Shown here piece after piece: positions 12,291 through 23,960 of a stretch of DNA of 64,000 nt. How positions within the stretch are numbered: the stretch's first letter is position 1; each line of letters opens with the position of its first letter. Where the stretch lies: positions 8,974,638 to 9,038,637 of the forward strand of contig CM057161.1 in assembly GCA_029962745.1 (NCBI GenBank), given 5' to 3'. The notes below the pieces were generated by a model. It worked only from the letters and a program-made list of their open reading frames with translations. It did no database searches and had not been told where the DNA came from. This DNA is from Echinometra lucunter. Its lineage: Eukaryota; Echinodermata; Echinoidea; Camarodonta; Echinometridae. A program made the translations under genes and the position numbers.

Positions 12291-13324
12291 CAACTAACTG
12301 ATTAAAAGCAGTATAATGTTTATTTAATTCAACCTTAAGGTCATGAACTCGCTTGATTCAAGTGACGCGCTTACATGCTTGAAGTAATGTTTTCTGTGCT
12401 AACCGCCCGCTATCTTTGCATTAGAAGACGCATTATAGGTAATCCTCTCTGGGCCTGAAAAAGGGATATTTAACTCTTCATGTCCTGACATTGCCAAAAT
12501 AGAAAGCCTCTCCCTGGAGAGGGCATGCGTTTATTATATTCTACTTGACCTTTATCATAGTAACCTTCGCGTGAGTTCCGATCCTCTAGGAACGCGCTGC
12601 TTTTCACGTTTTCTATCCATCCTCGTTCATGGCCGTGAACAGTGTGAAGATATTTAACTCAGTTATGAAATTACGAAGAAGTTCATGGATGGGACAGCTA
12701 TACACGAATAAAAGGCAAAAGAACATTTTCATCCGTTGATGGAGCGCATTTGATAGCTGTTGGCTGTTCAACATTGATAAAACTGTGAGTTTGGAAGCCT
12801 AAATTACATTCGAGAACGGTTAGTTTAAATCCTAAAGGTTATATGGCATTGTAAACTCACATGTCATATGCTTTAAAGTCAAAATAAGGTTTCCTTTCAT
12901 TGCAAAGTTATTAATACATCATCACCTAATTTCCATTTTGTTCATGAGTATGATAAAATATCCCTCCCATCGCTGCCATAACAACAGAGGCGACAATCCG
13001 GTTTTTTGGTTCTTTTTTTTTACTCTCAATAAGCGGTCCTCAGCTTTTTATTTTTATTGGGGGGGGGGGGATACGCCAAGTTAACGAAAGGAAAGAAGAA
13101 GAAGGAGGAGGAGGAGGAGGAGGAGGAGGAGAAGAAGAAAAGGTTTCTTCATCTTAATAATGGGGGGGGGTTACCCTATTGTGTCTCCCACCCTTAAATG
13201 TTTTTTTTTGTGTGTGTGTGTGTGTGGGGGGGGGGGGGTATCCCCTATCCCCCATCCCCCTCGATTGACGCCTTTGCTATTCATACTCGAAATAACTTTC
13301 AAATCCTACGTGACCAAAAAGCAA
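12291..13324. repeat. Second copy of the 1.03-kb duplicated block
   Basis: Same content and orientation as 1-1037. This copy continues without a gap into unique intron sequence (TTAACATGATTAAAG), so it is probably the correctly assembled one. It includes a poly-G run, a GGA repeat near 13103-13132 and a TG repeat near 13209-13226. Confidence 0.9.
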
Positions 13325-15518
13325 TTAACATGATTAAAGAAAACATCAAATTTGAGAAGTAACGTTAATGATCCAGAAGGTCTGTTGCGTTGCCTCCACA
13401 TGCATGATATGCTGAGATACTTTATTCGCTAATGTACTTCATGCTATGTTTCACATCCTACGCACTTTAACAATGGCGTATATCCCGGGGGATGGGTAAA
13501 TATATCCCCTACTTTTTAGAGAGAGACACAGAGAGAGAGAGAGAGGGGGGGGGGGGAGGCATGTAGGAGGCATGTAGTGTATAACCCACTTTCAATGAAG
13601 AAACAATACTTTAATCAATCCATTTTGAAAATTGCAAATATATTTATCATAAAGTGATAAATGAAGGTTATAGTGCTTACATTCCTTTTTGAAATGTTAT
13701 GAAAAAAACAAATATAAATGTCCCGAGAGTATGTGCGGGAGTGTGTGTGTGTGTGTTCGCGCTAGAAATTTCTGCAAAAGATTTCGATCATTTGAATATT
13801 TGCCAAGCAACGACATTGTGGTTGAAAGTGTTAACTGGTTTTTCAGAATAATTTATAGTATGAAGTAAGAGTGTGCAGAATAAGGCTTGGGATCCTGGAA
13901 TAATAACTAAATGGAGGAAACTTTCCTATTCTCTGGAATATCTTAAAATCTTAAAACCTTTTATAGCAGGAAATAGCATTATGGACAATGGAAAAAGCAT
14001 TAGTCATATTGTGGTACATTACATAGCTACAGAATACGTGGCATCAGGATATGAATTGCATGACCGTTTAGTAATAGATAGTATCACGTGATCTTGCTAG
14101 CTCATCACGTGACTCATTTCATATACTAGAGGAGAATCAAAATTACAGACATCTGAGCTTAGCTGAACTGTCTTTTCAAGTTTGACTCTATATTGCAATC
14201 TTTTTCTTCCCCCCCCCCCCCCCCCCCCTCGGCCATGCGATGCCCCTGCTGGCGAGGAACGGATATGAAGAAGAAATGGATGAGTTTTCAGATCCCGATT
14301 GGAAAGAAAGAAAGACCGTTTCGCTATGTATAAACTTACGAATGCGATTCACGGGAAAGATCTCATCTTACAGGTGTCCCTGCACTTTATCACTCGACGA
14401 AATTTAAGTCTCTATAAACGCCCCCTTTTCAATGATTCTTCAAATATTGTGCCGACGTTCCCATAGGAACACATGGGGCCTTGTGAACAAACTCGAGGGA
14501 GCGAGAGGAGGTAGATAAAGAGAGAAGAGGGAATGGGTAAGAAATTGTAGAAAGAAATAAAAAAAAGGCGGGAATACACTTATTTCACTCGGTTTGTGGC
14601 TATCGTCTGCAAGCGTTCGCATCTGAATAGAGTCGTGTTTCGCGGCGCGTAAAACAAATCGTGAGCGAGGTTTTTCTCTTACTTGCGTAAGGTACGCTGA
14701 GTAAACGAAACTAGTCGAGATTTCATTGGGTTTTTATGTGTTCACCGTTCTCGATTTCACCCACGATGTGATATTTTTGGGGTGATTGCTGAGAATTCAG
14801 CGAAGGGAAAGAAGGAGACATACAAATATCAATAACCAACCACTGTTGTAGTGGATCGAACTTACATGAACCAATATGTTCGACTAAAGGGACCATTCAA
14901 CATTTTCATTTGTACATTGTCATTGATATCTGCCTTTTAAACACAATACCCTATGAATATACGGGACATTTAAAGCAAACGCAAAGAAACATCGTTTATT
15001 TGGTTTTGTTTATAGTGCATGTATGCCTTGTAATTCGATGCTATTAGTCTCATAATGTCTTTCTTTTCATTTTTTTATGGTCATATTTCAGCGTATCCCT
15101 CCCCTCACAAAATATGGGTTTGTTTCAGATCGATGGTATAAGTAGGTGGACAAAGTGATCAAATGTTAAAATTGTGTTTTTCATTTTGAAACCTTGAAAG
15201 AAATCTTGCCTAGGGTTCAAATTATAAGAAAAAAGTAGTGGCCGAGCTTAAACTTCTTCAATTTGATCTGTACGCAAAGGGGGCTACGCCTTTCAAATTT
15301 GCCTGTGCAACTTGAAAAGTAGCCATTTTGGAAATTACACCATTGATCTGAAACAGAGCCATATGTAATGATAAACATTTTAATGGTAATAATAGTTTTG
15401 ATAATCATAATAGTAATGATAACACTTGCAGCCTCGTTGAGAATTAGTAAGTATTGTAAATTTTAAAACTCATTTGGTTCATCTTGGTGCCGAATCTTTC
15501 TATTAACCTGTTCACGAT

Positions 15519-15662
<144 letters not shown>

Positions 15663-16000
15663 CATGCGACCAATCGCAGTGATAACAGAACATTGTCATA
15701 ACATTTTGTTGTTGTTGTTGTTTGTTTAAAACTGACGTATTCAACCAGACAGTCCTGAGCGGAATACTGCGCACAAGGCGCAGTGGGGGCGGGGTTGCCT
15801 CGCCTACGTGATGTAGGCCTACTACAGGTTGAATTGATTTCCACTTCGCCTTTCATACCAGGGAGGAGGAGGGAGCGCCGCTGTTCCACCCTGTCCTAAT
15901 TATTCTTATTCACTTCCGTCTATTGTTTTTGTTTTTATCTAGATCTCCTTTTCATCTTGCAATCGATTTCCCCGTGTTTTCTTTCAATTTCCCTTTCCAG

Positions 16001-16083
16001 GATCACCAGTGTGGCTTCGTGTTATATGGATTTAGTACACTACCCTATGGATGAACAGAACTGCTCCCTGGAAATTGAAAGTT
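16001..16083 (+). CDS. GABRB: GABA-A receptor beta-like subunit, 83-bp exon (Cys-loop)
   Basis: Acceptor CCCTTTCCAG|GATCACC, donor AGTT|GTAAGT. Completing the split Arg codon, it encodes [11 protein letters not shown] then [16 protein letters not shown]. Two cysteines separated by 13 residues (C-x13-C) with the central YPMDEQNC are the signature disulfide loop of the pentameric receptor family. The loop couples agonist binding to gating. IES before the next exon's YGY is the start of loop B. The exon length of 83 bp is the conserved size in GABA-A genes. The open frame continues past the donor to 16491, but that part is intron with a GA repeat. Confidence 0.95.
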
Positions 16084-16256
16084 GTAAGTAAAATACCCAG
16101 CCCTCATATCCGGGACGGTAAACACCTAGATGTAGATCAACTTGATACTTTGATCCCAATATCCTCAGAAATTTTAGGCCATTTCGTGCAACTAAACGCA
16201 ATCGAGAAGGATTTGAGGAAATCGGCGGTTTCCACTTTCCTTGGAGATGGAAGGAA

Positions 16257-16269
16257 TGAGAGAGAGAGA

Positions 16270-16303
<34 letters not shown>
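16257..16303. repeat. (GA)n microsatellite
   Basis: GA dinucleotides about 170 bp inside the intron after the Cys-loop exon. Confidence 0.95.
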
Positions 16304-16306
<3 letters not shown>

Positions 16307-17562
16307 AAACGCTATACCGAATTAATGGAGATTTGAATGGAAACAGCCTGTTTTGTCGGTATCTAAAGTTTTCATGTCCTCATGACGCCCCCTTTTCCCC
16401 TTTCCATCATTTTTTTCTTTATGATGAAGAGGGCGTTCTTTTCCACGAAAGGATCGTGCTGTTAGTGGTTAGCAAAAGCTTTCAGTTGTAAATACTGGAT
16501 GCCCCAAAGAGCAAAAAGAAAAAAAAAAGTAAGAAATAGAAATGAAAAAGAAAGAAAGAAAGAAATGATGATGTAAAATAAAGACAAAACTATGAAAAAG
16601 TAAACAAAAATCAAAACAAACAAACAAACAAACGAAGGAACGGAAAAACAACAAACAAAATCAAATCATATCAAATTGCCCTGCTTTATCCCTGCCACAT
16701 ATTTCAATACAATCATGAATGGGACTTGAAAATCTTGATATGTGAAATGCAGATTTCCTTGAATTTCTCTGATGGATTAGAGCCATCAATATCATTTCCA
16801 AACAGGCAAGCTGGGATTTACGAGGCAGTGTCAATGGTTAGTGAAAAAAAAAGAGTCTTACTGGAAAAGAAGAACAATGCAGTATCATGCATAAGAGGGA
16901 TATTGGAGAGATATTTCAGAATGATGCAAATTGTGCAAATGAAGAATGGTGCAAATTTCCAAGCAAAATATCGAAAAATGCAATTGTAAGTTACGAATAA
17001 TTATGTAAACAGACCTTTTAAGACTAAGAAAAAAATGCGACTTATCATTTTTGGATCTCGTGAAATCGCTCTTTTCAATTTCTGTGAGAACAATTCTAGA
17101 AATTGCAAGAAAGGGAAGACTTTGTCCTATTTCATTTGAATAGTTTGAATGTGCCACAATGAGGGCGCTGTGGAAGTTAGCGCTAAGTATCTTTCTTATC
17201 TTGTTAACCTGGTTAATACTAAATTTTGCACTGTTAATCGTGATTTACTGTTTGATTTGTAAAACCGGGTATTGGAACTTTTTGAACCTTCTTTTTTTAT
17301 ATTGCCGAGAAGGTATTTGAACTATTTCACCTCTCAAACAGAAATAAAGAGATTTTAATGGTCCGACAAAAACCACCTCGACGCTTACGGGCAATGAGTG
17401 GTAATGGACGGGAAGCTCCGTATGTCGTTGAGAAATACCACACATAACACGGGAGCTACCAATCATTCCATACCAAGCGCACCTACCATGCTGTCAACAA
17501 GACTGCTGCTGCCAAAACATAGCAGAAATTTATTGAATGGGATCGTTCACACTGCACGGAGC

Positions 17563-17566
<4 letters not shown>

Positions 17567-17617
<51 letters not shown>
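17567..17617. repeat. (GA)n microsatellite, about 50 bp
   Basis: Uninterrupted GA dinucleotides within the receptor intron. Confidence 0.97.
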
Positions 17618-17623
<6 letters not shown>

Positions 17624-17758
17624 CTACTTTTGGCTAGCGATATATCCGTGATAGAAAATTAACTGTTTCTTCGAGATGTAACGTAGGGGCAATGTAGTAG
17701 CTATACAGGGATCTTATCCGCTACCCCTCCCAAGGCGTGGTTTAAAAAAAAAACCGTA

Positions 17759-17981
17759 GGAAAAGAAGAAGCAAAAAAAAAGAACAACAACTAAAACAGA
17801 ACAAGAACAAGAAGAGCAAGAAGAGCAAGAACAAGAAGAAAAATAAAGAAGAAGAACAAGAAGAAGAACAACAAGAAGAAGAAGATATGAAGAAGAAGAA
17901 GAAGAAGAAGAAGAAGAAGAAGAAGAAGAAGAAGAAGAAGAAGAAGAAGAAGAAGAAGAAGAAGAAGAAGAAGAAAAGATA
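17759..17981 (+). repeat. Polypurine tract with pure (GAA)n, about 29 units
   Basis: An A/G-rich stretch on the + strand culminates in an uninterrupted GAA array at about 17889-17975. It lies on the sense strand of an intron. The long poly-Leu, poly-Phe and poly-Ser frames on the minus strand are artefacts of this repeat. Confidence 0.97.
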
Positions 17982-18060
17982 AGGAGATAGGCAGGGAAAG
18001 GGAGATAGAACGTGAAAAAATGGGGTCCATTCCACACCCTTCTAGTCGCTATCTTTGGAA

Positions 18061-18162
18061 CTCTATGACAAATTTGTTCTCAGCCAATAAGATGCAAGGA
18101 TTTCATTAGCTTATAACAGTTAATGCAAGTTGCTATTGATAACAAGTTTTATGAAGCGGGAT
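18061..18162 (+). mobile_element. MITE family A, copy 1 (left end missing)
   Basis: Contains the shared core (TTCTCAGCCAATAAGATGC, then AGCTTATAACAGTTAATGC) and the right end GATAACAAGTTTTATGAAGC. It matches the copies at 20859-21002 and 23810-23960. The left terminal repeat is absent. Confidence 0.75.
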
Positions 18163-18520
18163 CTTGCCCCAGTCTACCCCTACCACAATGCTAGTGTCCC
18201 TCTAGATGCCGGGACTCATGATGAGCCATGCGTAAAGTTGTGCACTTGTTTTTTTTTTTATTACCCCTCGTGAACGGGGGATTTTTTTTTTTTCACGATG
18301 ATTTTTTTTTTTATTGGAGGGGGCGGGGTACTTATCTAGGAATATTGGTCCTACTCAGTAACTTATCTCATGATTGGATTACGATATTCATAGATTAGTT
18401 CCTGTATTTTTTTACCCATGTGTTTAGGTTGACTCCATCCTAGTACGATCAAGGAGGCACACGAAGTTCAGTGAATCCACAGTAGATGTGAATGTAGATG
18501 AGATCTACGTTAGATATTAA

Positions 18521-18924
18521 CCCATTCGCGACAGGAATTATTTAAAGCCTAATTTGATCAGCTTTTATTCTTCAAATTGGCAACACCAACATTTTTATTT
18601 TATTGCTACATTTTTTCTTATAAAACGTCATGTATCTGAAATGAATATAAATTGACAGAAATTATGAGAAGTCAAAAAGTTGCCAATTTGCAGGGGAAAA
18701 CTGATTTTAAACTTTCTATCACATTGCCAATTTAAGGATTTTAATGCTTATTTTCCGTTCAAAAATTTTCAGCATCAAACAACGAATATTGACGCAACCA
18801 AAATGGGCACAGTTTGTGTAGAATTTTTTGCTCTTGCTGCCCATGTATTTAGTATGATTTTTAGGGCTTTGCATCAAAAGATATTAGGCCAAACCACAAA
18901 ATGTGGACCTCTGTCACGAATGGG
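18521..18924 (+). mobile_element. piggyBac-like MITE, copy 1 (404 bp, TTAA flanks)
   Basis: Starts CCCATTCGCGACAG, ends CTGTCACGAATGGG, and is flanked on both sides by TTAA (18517-18520 and 18925-18928). A second copy lies at 31144-31551 in the opposite orientation, also flanked by TTAA. TTAA target duplication and CCC-starting ends are the hallmark of the piggyBac superfamily. There is no transposase, so it is non-autonomous. Confidence 0.88.
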
Positions 18925-18929
18925 TTAAC

Positions 18930-19000
18930 ATGTTCAGCTAGCCCAGTCAAAAATCTTCTGCCTGTCGAAGAAAATGTCATCGGTTCGAATCCTGCCAGGA
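18930..19000 (+). repeat. tRNA-like fragment (possible SINE head)
   Basis: A perfect B box GGTTCGAATCC sits at about 18982-18992, about 45 bases after GTTCAGCTAGCCCAGT, a weak A-box-like stretch. The arms do not fold into a clear functional tRNA. It is probably an SINE head relic next to the piggyBac-like MITE. Confidence 0.4.
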
Positions 19001-19845
19001 ATGGATTCATTGGGGTTTCTTTTAACGTGGCCCTCCCCTGTTACATTCATAGGTTACAGTGAAAAAACAGACATTCTTTCCGTCATGTACTTTGTCCCTC
19101 ATATCGGACGCAGAGATGGGAGTCATCTTGTAACCATGGTAAATACCCTGTTTATTCTTCAAAAGGTGAAGGAGGAATTCGCATTTATGAATATGTCCTT
19201 AAATTGTCCTTTTTTGAAAGTAACATAAGGGCTGGGTATTGACGTGCGATTAAATGTCAATCACAGCGTCTAGCTCAGTCGAAATCATGAACAAAACTTT
19301 GAATGTTATGACAGGGATTTGATGGAGTATCGGATTAAATATACTTCGGAAATGCTCGGCTTCTTACCGCCATTGCTTCCTATTTTCCCTTAAACTTTTG
19401 TGAAGGGGGTCAAATTCTCTTTCACTAGCTTGCCTCCGAACAACTCTGCAAATTTACCCCATCGCCTTGGCGAGCTAGCAACCAAAATATCATTAGTACT
19501 ACGCGCGGTCCGAAAGAAAACATGGCGTAGTTTACAATTCGACAAAGCAGCAATAGAGCGCGAAGACAGACTCGATGGTAGCAATAAAGTCTGGTCTAAG
19601 CCACGGTTGGATCTTGGTGTTTTGCGAACGTGGACGTGGGACTAATCAAGCCTTCTGCGATCACGACTCTGTCGACAAAATAGAGTATGATCCGTGTTAG
19701 CTTGGTAAACATGGAGGGGCATACGTATTATACTTCGAGGGTATTGCATGAGTTGTAGCTGGGCTTGCTAGTTTTCGGATCCACGATTGCCATGCATGTT
19801 TGTTCACATTTTATGTCCCTCACATCTCTCACATCTCTCCCTCCC

Positions 19846-19856
<11 letters not shown>

Positions 19857-19915
<59 letters not shown>

Positions 19916-19918
19916 GTC
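19857..19918. repeat. (CT)n microsatellite
   Basis: CT dinucleotides preceded by a C run. Confidence 0.95.
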
Positions 19919-20317
19919 TATCTTTTTCACTCTAACTCTATGTCAAGACGAATAATCTAATATGAAATACAATGTGGCATGTAATGAACTGGAAAATAAG
20001 CCATTTCATATTTTCATTCATAAACATGGCCAGTTTAGGTAGAAACAGTAGCCTGTATTAGTAGCTGTTATTTGAATCTTTGACATTTTGGATGATTTAA
20101 TTACTTTTCTTTAAATAGTTTGAGCCTGAACTAGTTTAAAAATGATGGCTGTATTAAGATTCATGAGAGGTACGTGTTACGTAACATTTACATAGCGCTT
20201 AATTTTTTTCTGCAGAATTTATGACTGCCATATGATTTTGCCATTGGGATGAATAGTACATCCGGGGTTTGTTTAATATTTCATGTTATTCTCTTTCTCT
20301 TGTTTGATCTGTTCTAG

Positions 20318-20455
20318 ATGGCTATACGACAGCAGATGTAAACTTACTTTGGAAGTATGGAGACGATTCATTAGAAGGGGTAAACAATATCGAGATGGCC
20401 CAGTTCACATTAAGCGATTACAAACTCATTGTCAAAATGCAGAATTTTTCAACAG
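20318..20455 (+). CDS. GABRB: GABA-A receptor beta-like subunit, 138-bp exon (loops B and C)
   Basis: Acceptor GATCTGTTCTAG|ATGGC, donor TCAACAG|GTAAG. With the split Tyr it encodes YGYTTADVNLLWKYGDDSL, then EGVNNIEMAQFTLSDYKL, then VKMQNFSTG. SYGY is loop B. FSTG runs into EY of the next exon, giving FSTGEY, equivalent to loop C FATGAY of vertebrate beta subunits, with the key Thr and Tyr present. Together with loop A this supports a principal (+) GABA-binding face. NFS is an N-glycosylation motif. The 138-bp length is conserved in the family. Confidence 0.95.
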
Positions 20456-20533
20456 GTAAGTCACCACAAAAACATCCTCTTTTTACCTCGAAATTCCCTC
20501 CATGCATAGAGAGCCCATTGCCTACTGAAACCA

Positions 20534-20855
20534 GGGGGTGTTTCATAAAGCTGTTCGTAAAGTTACGAATGACTTTACGAACAACTTGAATATGGCAAGC
20601 CAAATGGGATTCTCAATCACTATAGATCGCGTCAGCTGAAGGTGAAATTATGCAGATGTAGATTAAGGTATATTGTTTACAAATATTTTTATTGCGAAGT
20701 ATATTTTTTCCAACAATTTGATCGAGATTGTGGCAAATGCAGTCGCACTTTGTTAAAACATCAGAAAAAATTTTTGGCATCCCATTTGGCACTTCATATT
20801 CAAGTCGTTCGTAAATTTATGCGTAACTTTACGAAGAGCTCGATGAAAAACCCCC
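20534..20855 (+). mobile_element. MITE family C, copy 2 (322 bp)
   Basis: Starts GGGGGTGTTTCATAAAGCTG and ends CGATGAAAAACCCCC. Subterminal TTCGTAAAGTTACG repeats occur in both orientations. It aligns with the reverse complement of 5491-5812 along its length. It is followed after three bases by a family A MITE. Confidence 0.88.
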
Positions 20856-20858
20856 TCA

Positions 20859-21002
20859 GGGCCCCGTTTCATAAAACTTGTTATTAGTATTAAACTGCCA
20901 CATTTCTATGACAAATTTGCTCTCAGCCAATCAGATGCAAAGATTGACTTATAACAGTTATTGCAACGTGTTATTGATGACAAGTTTTATGAAACGGGGC
21001 CC
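20859..21002 (+). mobile_element. MITE family A, copy 2 (144 bp, complete)
   Basis: Starts GGGCCCCGTTTCATAAAAC and ends TTTTATGAAACGGGGCCC, a nearly perfect terminal inverted repeat of more than 20 bp that continues inward as TTGTTAT / ATGACAA. The core CTCTCAGCCAATCAGATGC is shared with families A and B elsewhere in the window. Confidence 0.9.
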
Positions 21003-21022
21003 AGGTGGTCCCTCCGTAAAGT

Positions 21023-21817
21023 CTATAGACCAATTTCACAACGCAAGAGGGCAGCAGACTGTTCGACACAATTCGACATACTGCGGTGGGCGCTTCAACT
21101 TTTATAGTACACAAGTCAATAGCGCGTTATGTACATTCGTTCGATTTTTCGTCTATTTTGACCAGTATATGCAGATTTATTTTAATATTTGCAATGAGAA
21201 ATTATCAGGGAAGTTCAGGTCGCAGCTGTGCGGTGCTCAAATGCCACAAGAATTAGAGAAAGTTTAAAAATTGGAAGCTAACTGAGTGCGAAATTCACTC
21301 GCTTTTGACTCATGAAGCCTGTTTGTGTGAGAAGCCGTACTCCCTACACAGGTTTCCGTAAGCAATGTGAAGGAATTCGTCGCCAGTGGGTAAAAACATC
21401 AACAGAAAGGACTTTGAAGTCAAGAAACATTATCATTATGTACTTTGGCGTAAAATTTAATGAGTGAAAACATGACTTTGTAAACAGGGAAAGATTTAGG
21501 GCTCCCGTTTACTACGGCTTCTATGCTGCAGTCGAACTTTTACTGACAAAACTAAGTTGAAAAACCATCGAAAGTACAAAAATACATCATACCTTCAGCC
21601 GTCAGATATGACCATTGTCTTACCTCATCTACCCATGTATCCATGCTTTATTTTATTGATCTAGAATAAAGTAAATGGAACAATATCAGGGCATATCTCA
21701 TATCTTACATTCATTTTGTACACAGAGCCAATCGCGGTCAGCGCACTTGCCCACCGCAGCAATGGCGTCGCCGATAGAGGGCCAAATACATAAACCGGAG
21801 GTGAAATTGGTCTATAG
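21023..21817. mobile_element. About 795-bp non-autonomous DNA transposon
   Basis: Begins CTATAGACCAATTTCAC and ends with its exact reverse complement (17 bp). A second inner pair, TGCGGTGGGC and GCCCACCGCA, also occurs in both orientations near the ends. The interior has no recognised protein; the 129-codon frame to 21267 crosses the left end and is not a gene. It sits directly next to the family A MITE. Confidence 0.7.
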
Positions 21818-22577
21818 GGATGGGACTTTTTATCATTATTGAATTAAACTTGCATACAGATACAAGTCATAACAAAACGAAACAAGTCATAACAAAACAA
21901 AACAAAACAAATACATAAATTTAACCCCAAAAAATCGTTTTACATAATATTAAGAATTTTTGCATTTTCTTTCCACATTTTTTTCTAGAACACATCCTTT
22001 AGGATTTTTTAAAATCTCCATTTGAATTCTTCTATTAATTCGTCAAAAATTTATTTAAAATTTAATTTTCTTTTTTTCTTTGAAAATTGTATGTGTGCCT
22101 AAATTAATCAATTCATTGTAAAATGCAATAAGCTTTTTATTAATTTTGTCTACCTCTAACTATTTTTTCATGATTAATTTCAACATTTTAAACACATATT
22201 TCGATATCAACACAAAATTTACTGAGTTCTCCAAAAAGTCTTGAAAAATAGCAATCATAAAACAAACTATGATAATTTACAATTATTATGAAAATTATTT
22301 TTTGAGGGGGGGGGGTGGGGGGGAAATTTAGAATTCAACGGATTTAGAACAATATCGATTTTTCACTCTCACCAAAAATAGTGATATGTTGTCATTGTTT
22401 GAGCTCTTTCAGCGGGGGCGGATAGGTGCCAAATGCAACCACGTGTGGTGTGGCATTTGGGGGGGGGGGGGGAAATAACATGTCCTCAAACAAGACGTCG
22501 GTTTTTAATCATGTTAATGGGCGGTTTTCCTGCTGAACATTGCACTTAATCGCATATTGCTGTTACATGCGTCCCCT

Positions 22578-22715
22578 GGGGGCGTTTCATGAAGAGTTTT
22601 GTCGGTGATTTTCACTGACTAATTTGCTTTCAGCCAATCAGATGCGAGAATTTTCAGTAGCTTATAATATTTGTCGGTGATTTTCGCCGACAAAACTCTT
22701 CATGAAACGCTCCCC
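22578..22715 (+). mobile_element. MITE family B, copy 1
   Basis: Ends GGGGGCGTTTCATGAAGAG and CTCTTCATGAAACGCTCCCC form a long inverted repeat that continues as TTTTGTCGGTGATTTTC / GATTTTCGCCGACAAAA. The core TTTCAGCCAATCAGATGCG matches family A. Confidence 0.9.
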
Positions 22716-22801
22716 AGATCTGTATTCCTTCCCTCATCTGTAGAATAATTATGATGATGTAAGAGCGTCACCCAGGGTAATTTCCCCCTTTTTAATATCA
22801 A

Positions 22802-23045
22802 GCCGTACGCAGGATTATTTTCCTTGGGGCAAGAATATGTAATATGTTCGGTGAAATAGGCAAGTGAGGAAGCGAAGCGTCGGAGCGGGTCACGCGAGGG
22901 AGCTTTTGCAGTTTAGAAATTGAAATTGAAACATCTGGTGCACACTTTGGATGCAAATTTTTAAAGAAAAATTTGAATTAAAAAAGTGAGGTCAGAAATT
23001 TTCTGGGACAGCCCCTGCCCCCCCCCCCTTTCCCGCTGCGTACCG
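22802..23045. mobile_element. MITE family E, copy 1
   Basis: Starts GCCGTACGCAGG and ends GCTGCGTACCG. A related element with cleaner ends and a clear target duplication lies at 51559-51765. Both have a poly-C/G run next to an end and an AT-rich interior containing AAATTGAAATTGAAA-like sequence. Confidence 0.65.
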
Positions 23046-23174
23046 TCATGAATAATATTACTTTAAAATCCCATTGGACCAATTGGGACCGATTGACCCC
23101 ATGGCTGGTAGGAATTATAGGACGTCAACCAAAATCTAATTTTGACCAATTGAAACCTATTAAGACCCATTGGT

Positions 23175-23237
23175 ACCAATTGAAACCAATTGAACACCCA
23201 CTGGAATTCAGTGGGTGTTCAATTGGTTTCAATTGGT
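23175..23237. repeat. Perfect 28-bp-arm palindrome, 7-base loop
   Basis: The left arm (23175-23202) ends TTGAACACCCACT. Then comes GGAATTC, then the exact reverse complement (23210-23237) beginning AGTGGGTGTTCAA. The arms contain two CCAATTG-type units each, and further CCAATTG / CCATTGG units occur just upstream (23075-23175). Confidence 0.95.
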
Positions 23238-23272
23238 TTTTCTTCTTGGGTTATTATTTTAATTTGGTGAAT

Positions 23273-23294
23273 CGGACTCGGACTCGGACTCGGA
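23273..23294. repeat. Short (CGGACT)n tandem repeat
   Basis: Three and a half copies of a 6-bp unit, close to the perfect palindrome. Confidence 0.9.
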
Positions 23295-23809
23295 CCATGG
23301 TGACTCGACTACAAGACTGCTTTGTCCATGGTAGGAGTTTAATGGTGAGTGGGTTCGTAGTTCTTATCCGCGTGACAAGAATCCTCTCCTCTGTATTTAT
23401 ATGAGTTATCTCGTACATTTTCTTTTAACACTTAAGCTGGAGCAATAATTATTTGGAAAAGTCTCTTGTCATAGCGCAGTTTGTTTTTATAAGATCCAGT
23501 GATTGTGCAGCAGCATATTTAGATATGTAACACAGCTTCAAGGAAAACATATTTGATTCGAAGTAACATGTTTCAGTGATCTTGGCCTCTTATTTGTATG
23601 TAACATTGCTGATGGAAAAACAAGGTTGGACCTGCAGGAACTCCCACTCAGAATAGTCTGAGGGCGCAGGCCCTGTTTGTTAATTTACAAATTTTGGTCT
23701 TTTGGCCTTGAGCCTGGCCTAATTTTGGAGTGTCTCTCGCTGTGTCAAATGTTACAGTACAGACCCAATGAAGAATGCCTGAAATGGTCTTCTGGAAGAT
23801 TTTACACCA

Positions 23810-23960
23810 GGGTCCCGTTCCGTGAAACTTGATATCAGTAACAACTGCCACATTTTAATGACAAATTTGCTCTCAGCCAATCAGATGCGAGGATTTCAGT
23901 AGCTTATAACAGTTATAGTAACTTGTTATTGTTAATTACACGTTTTATGAAACGGGGCCC
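23810..23960 (+). mobile_element. MITE family A, copy 3
   Basis: Starts GGGTCCCGTTCCGTGAAAC and ends CGTTTTATGAAACGGGGCCC. The core CTCTCAGCCAATCAGATGC and AGCTTATAACAGTTAT are identical or nearly identical to copy 2. The left end carries more substitutions. Confidence 0.88.

Larger units (their letters stand above)
16084..20317 (+). other. Intron after the 83-bp exon (4.23 kb)
   Basis: Starts GTAAGT and ends TTGATCTGTTCTAG. It holds (GA)n at 16257-16303 and 17567-17617, a GAA expansion at 17889-17975, a truncated MITE-A copy (18061-18162), a piggyBac-like MITE (18521-18924), a tRNA-like fragment (18930-19000) and (CT)n at 19857-19918. Nothing else was recognised. Confidence 0.85.

Noticed and set aside
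16084..16491. Continuation of the 83-bp exon as a longer coding exon
   Set aside because: A strong donor (GTAAGT) and conserved exon size end the exon at 16083; the rest contains a GA repeat.
17714..18037. Poly-Ser, poly-Phe and poly-Leu frames on the minus strand
   Set aside because: Artefacts of the GAA/polypurine tract.
20642..21267. Frames of 81 and 129 codons
   Set aside because: They run across MITE borders.
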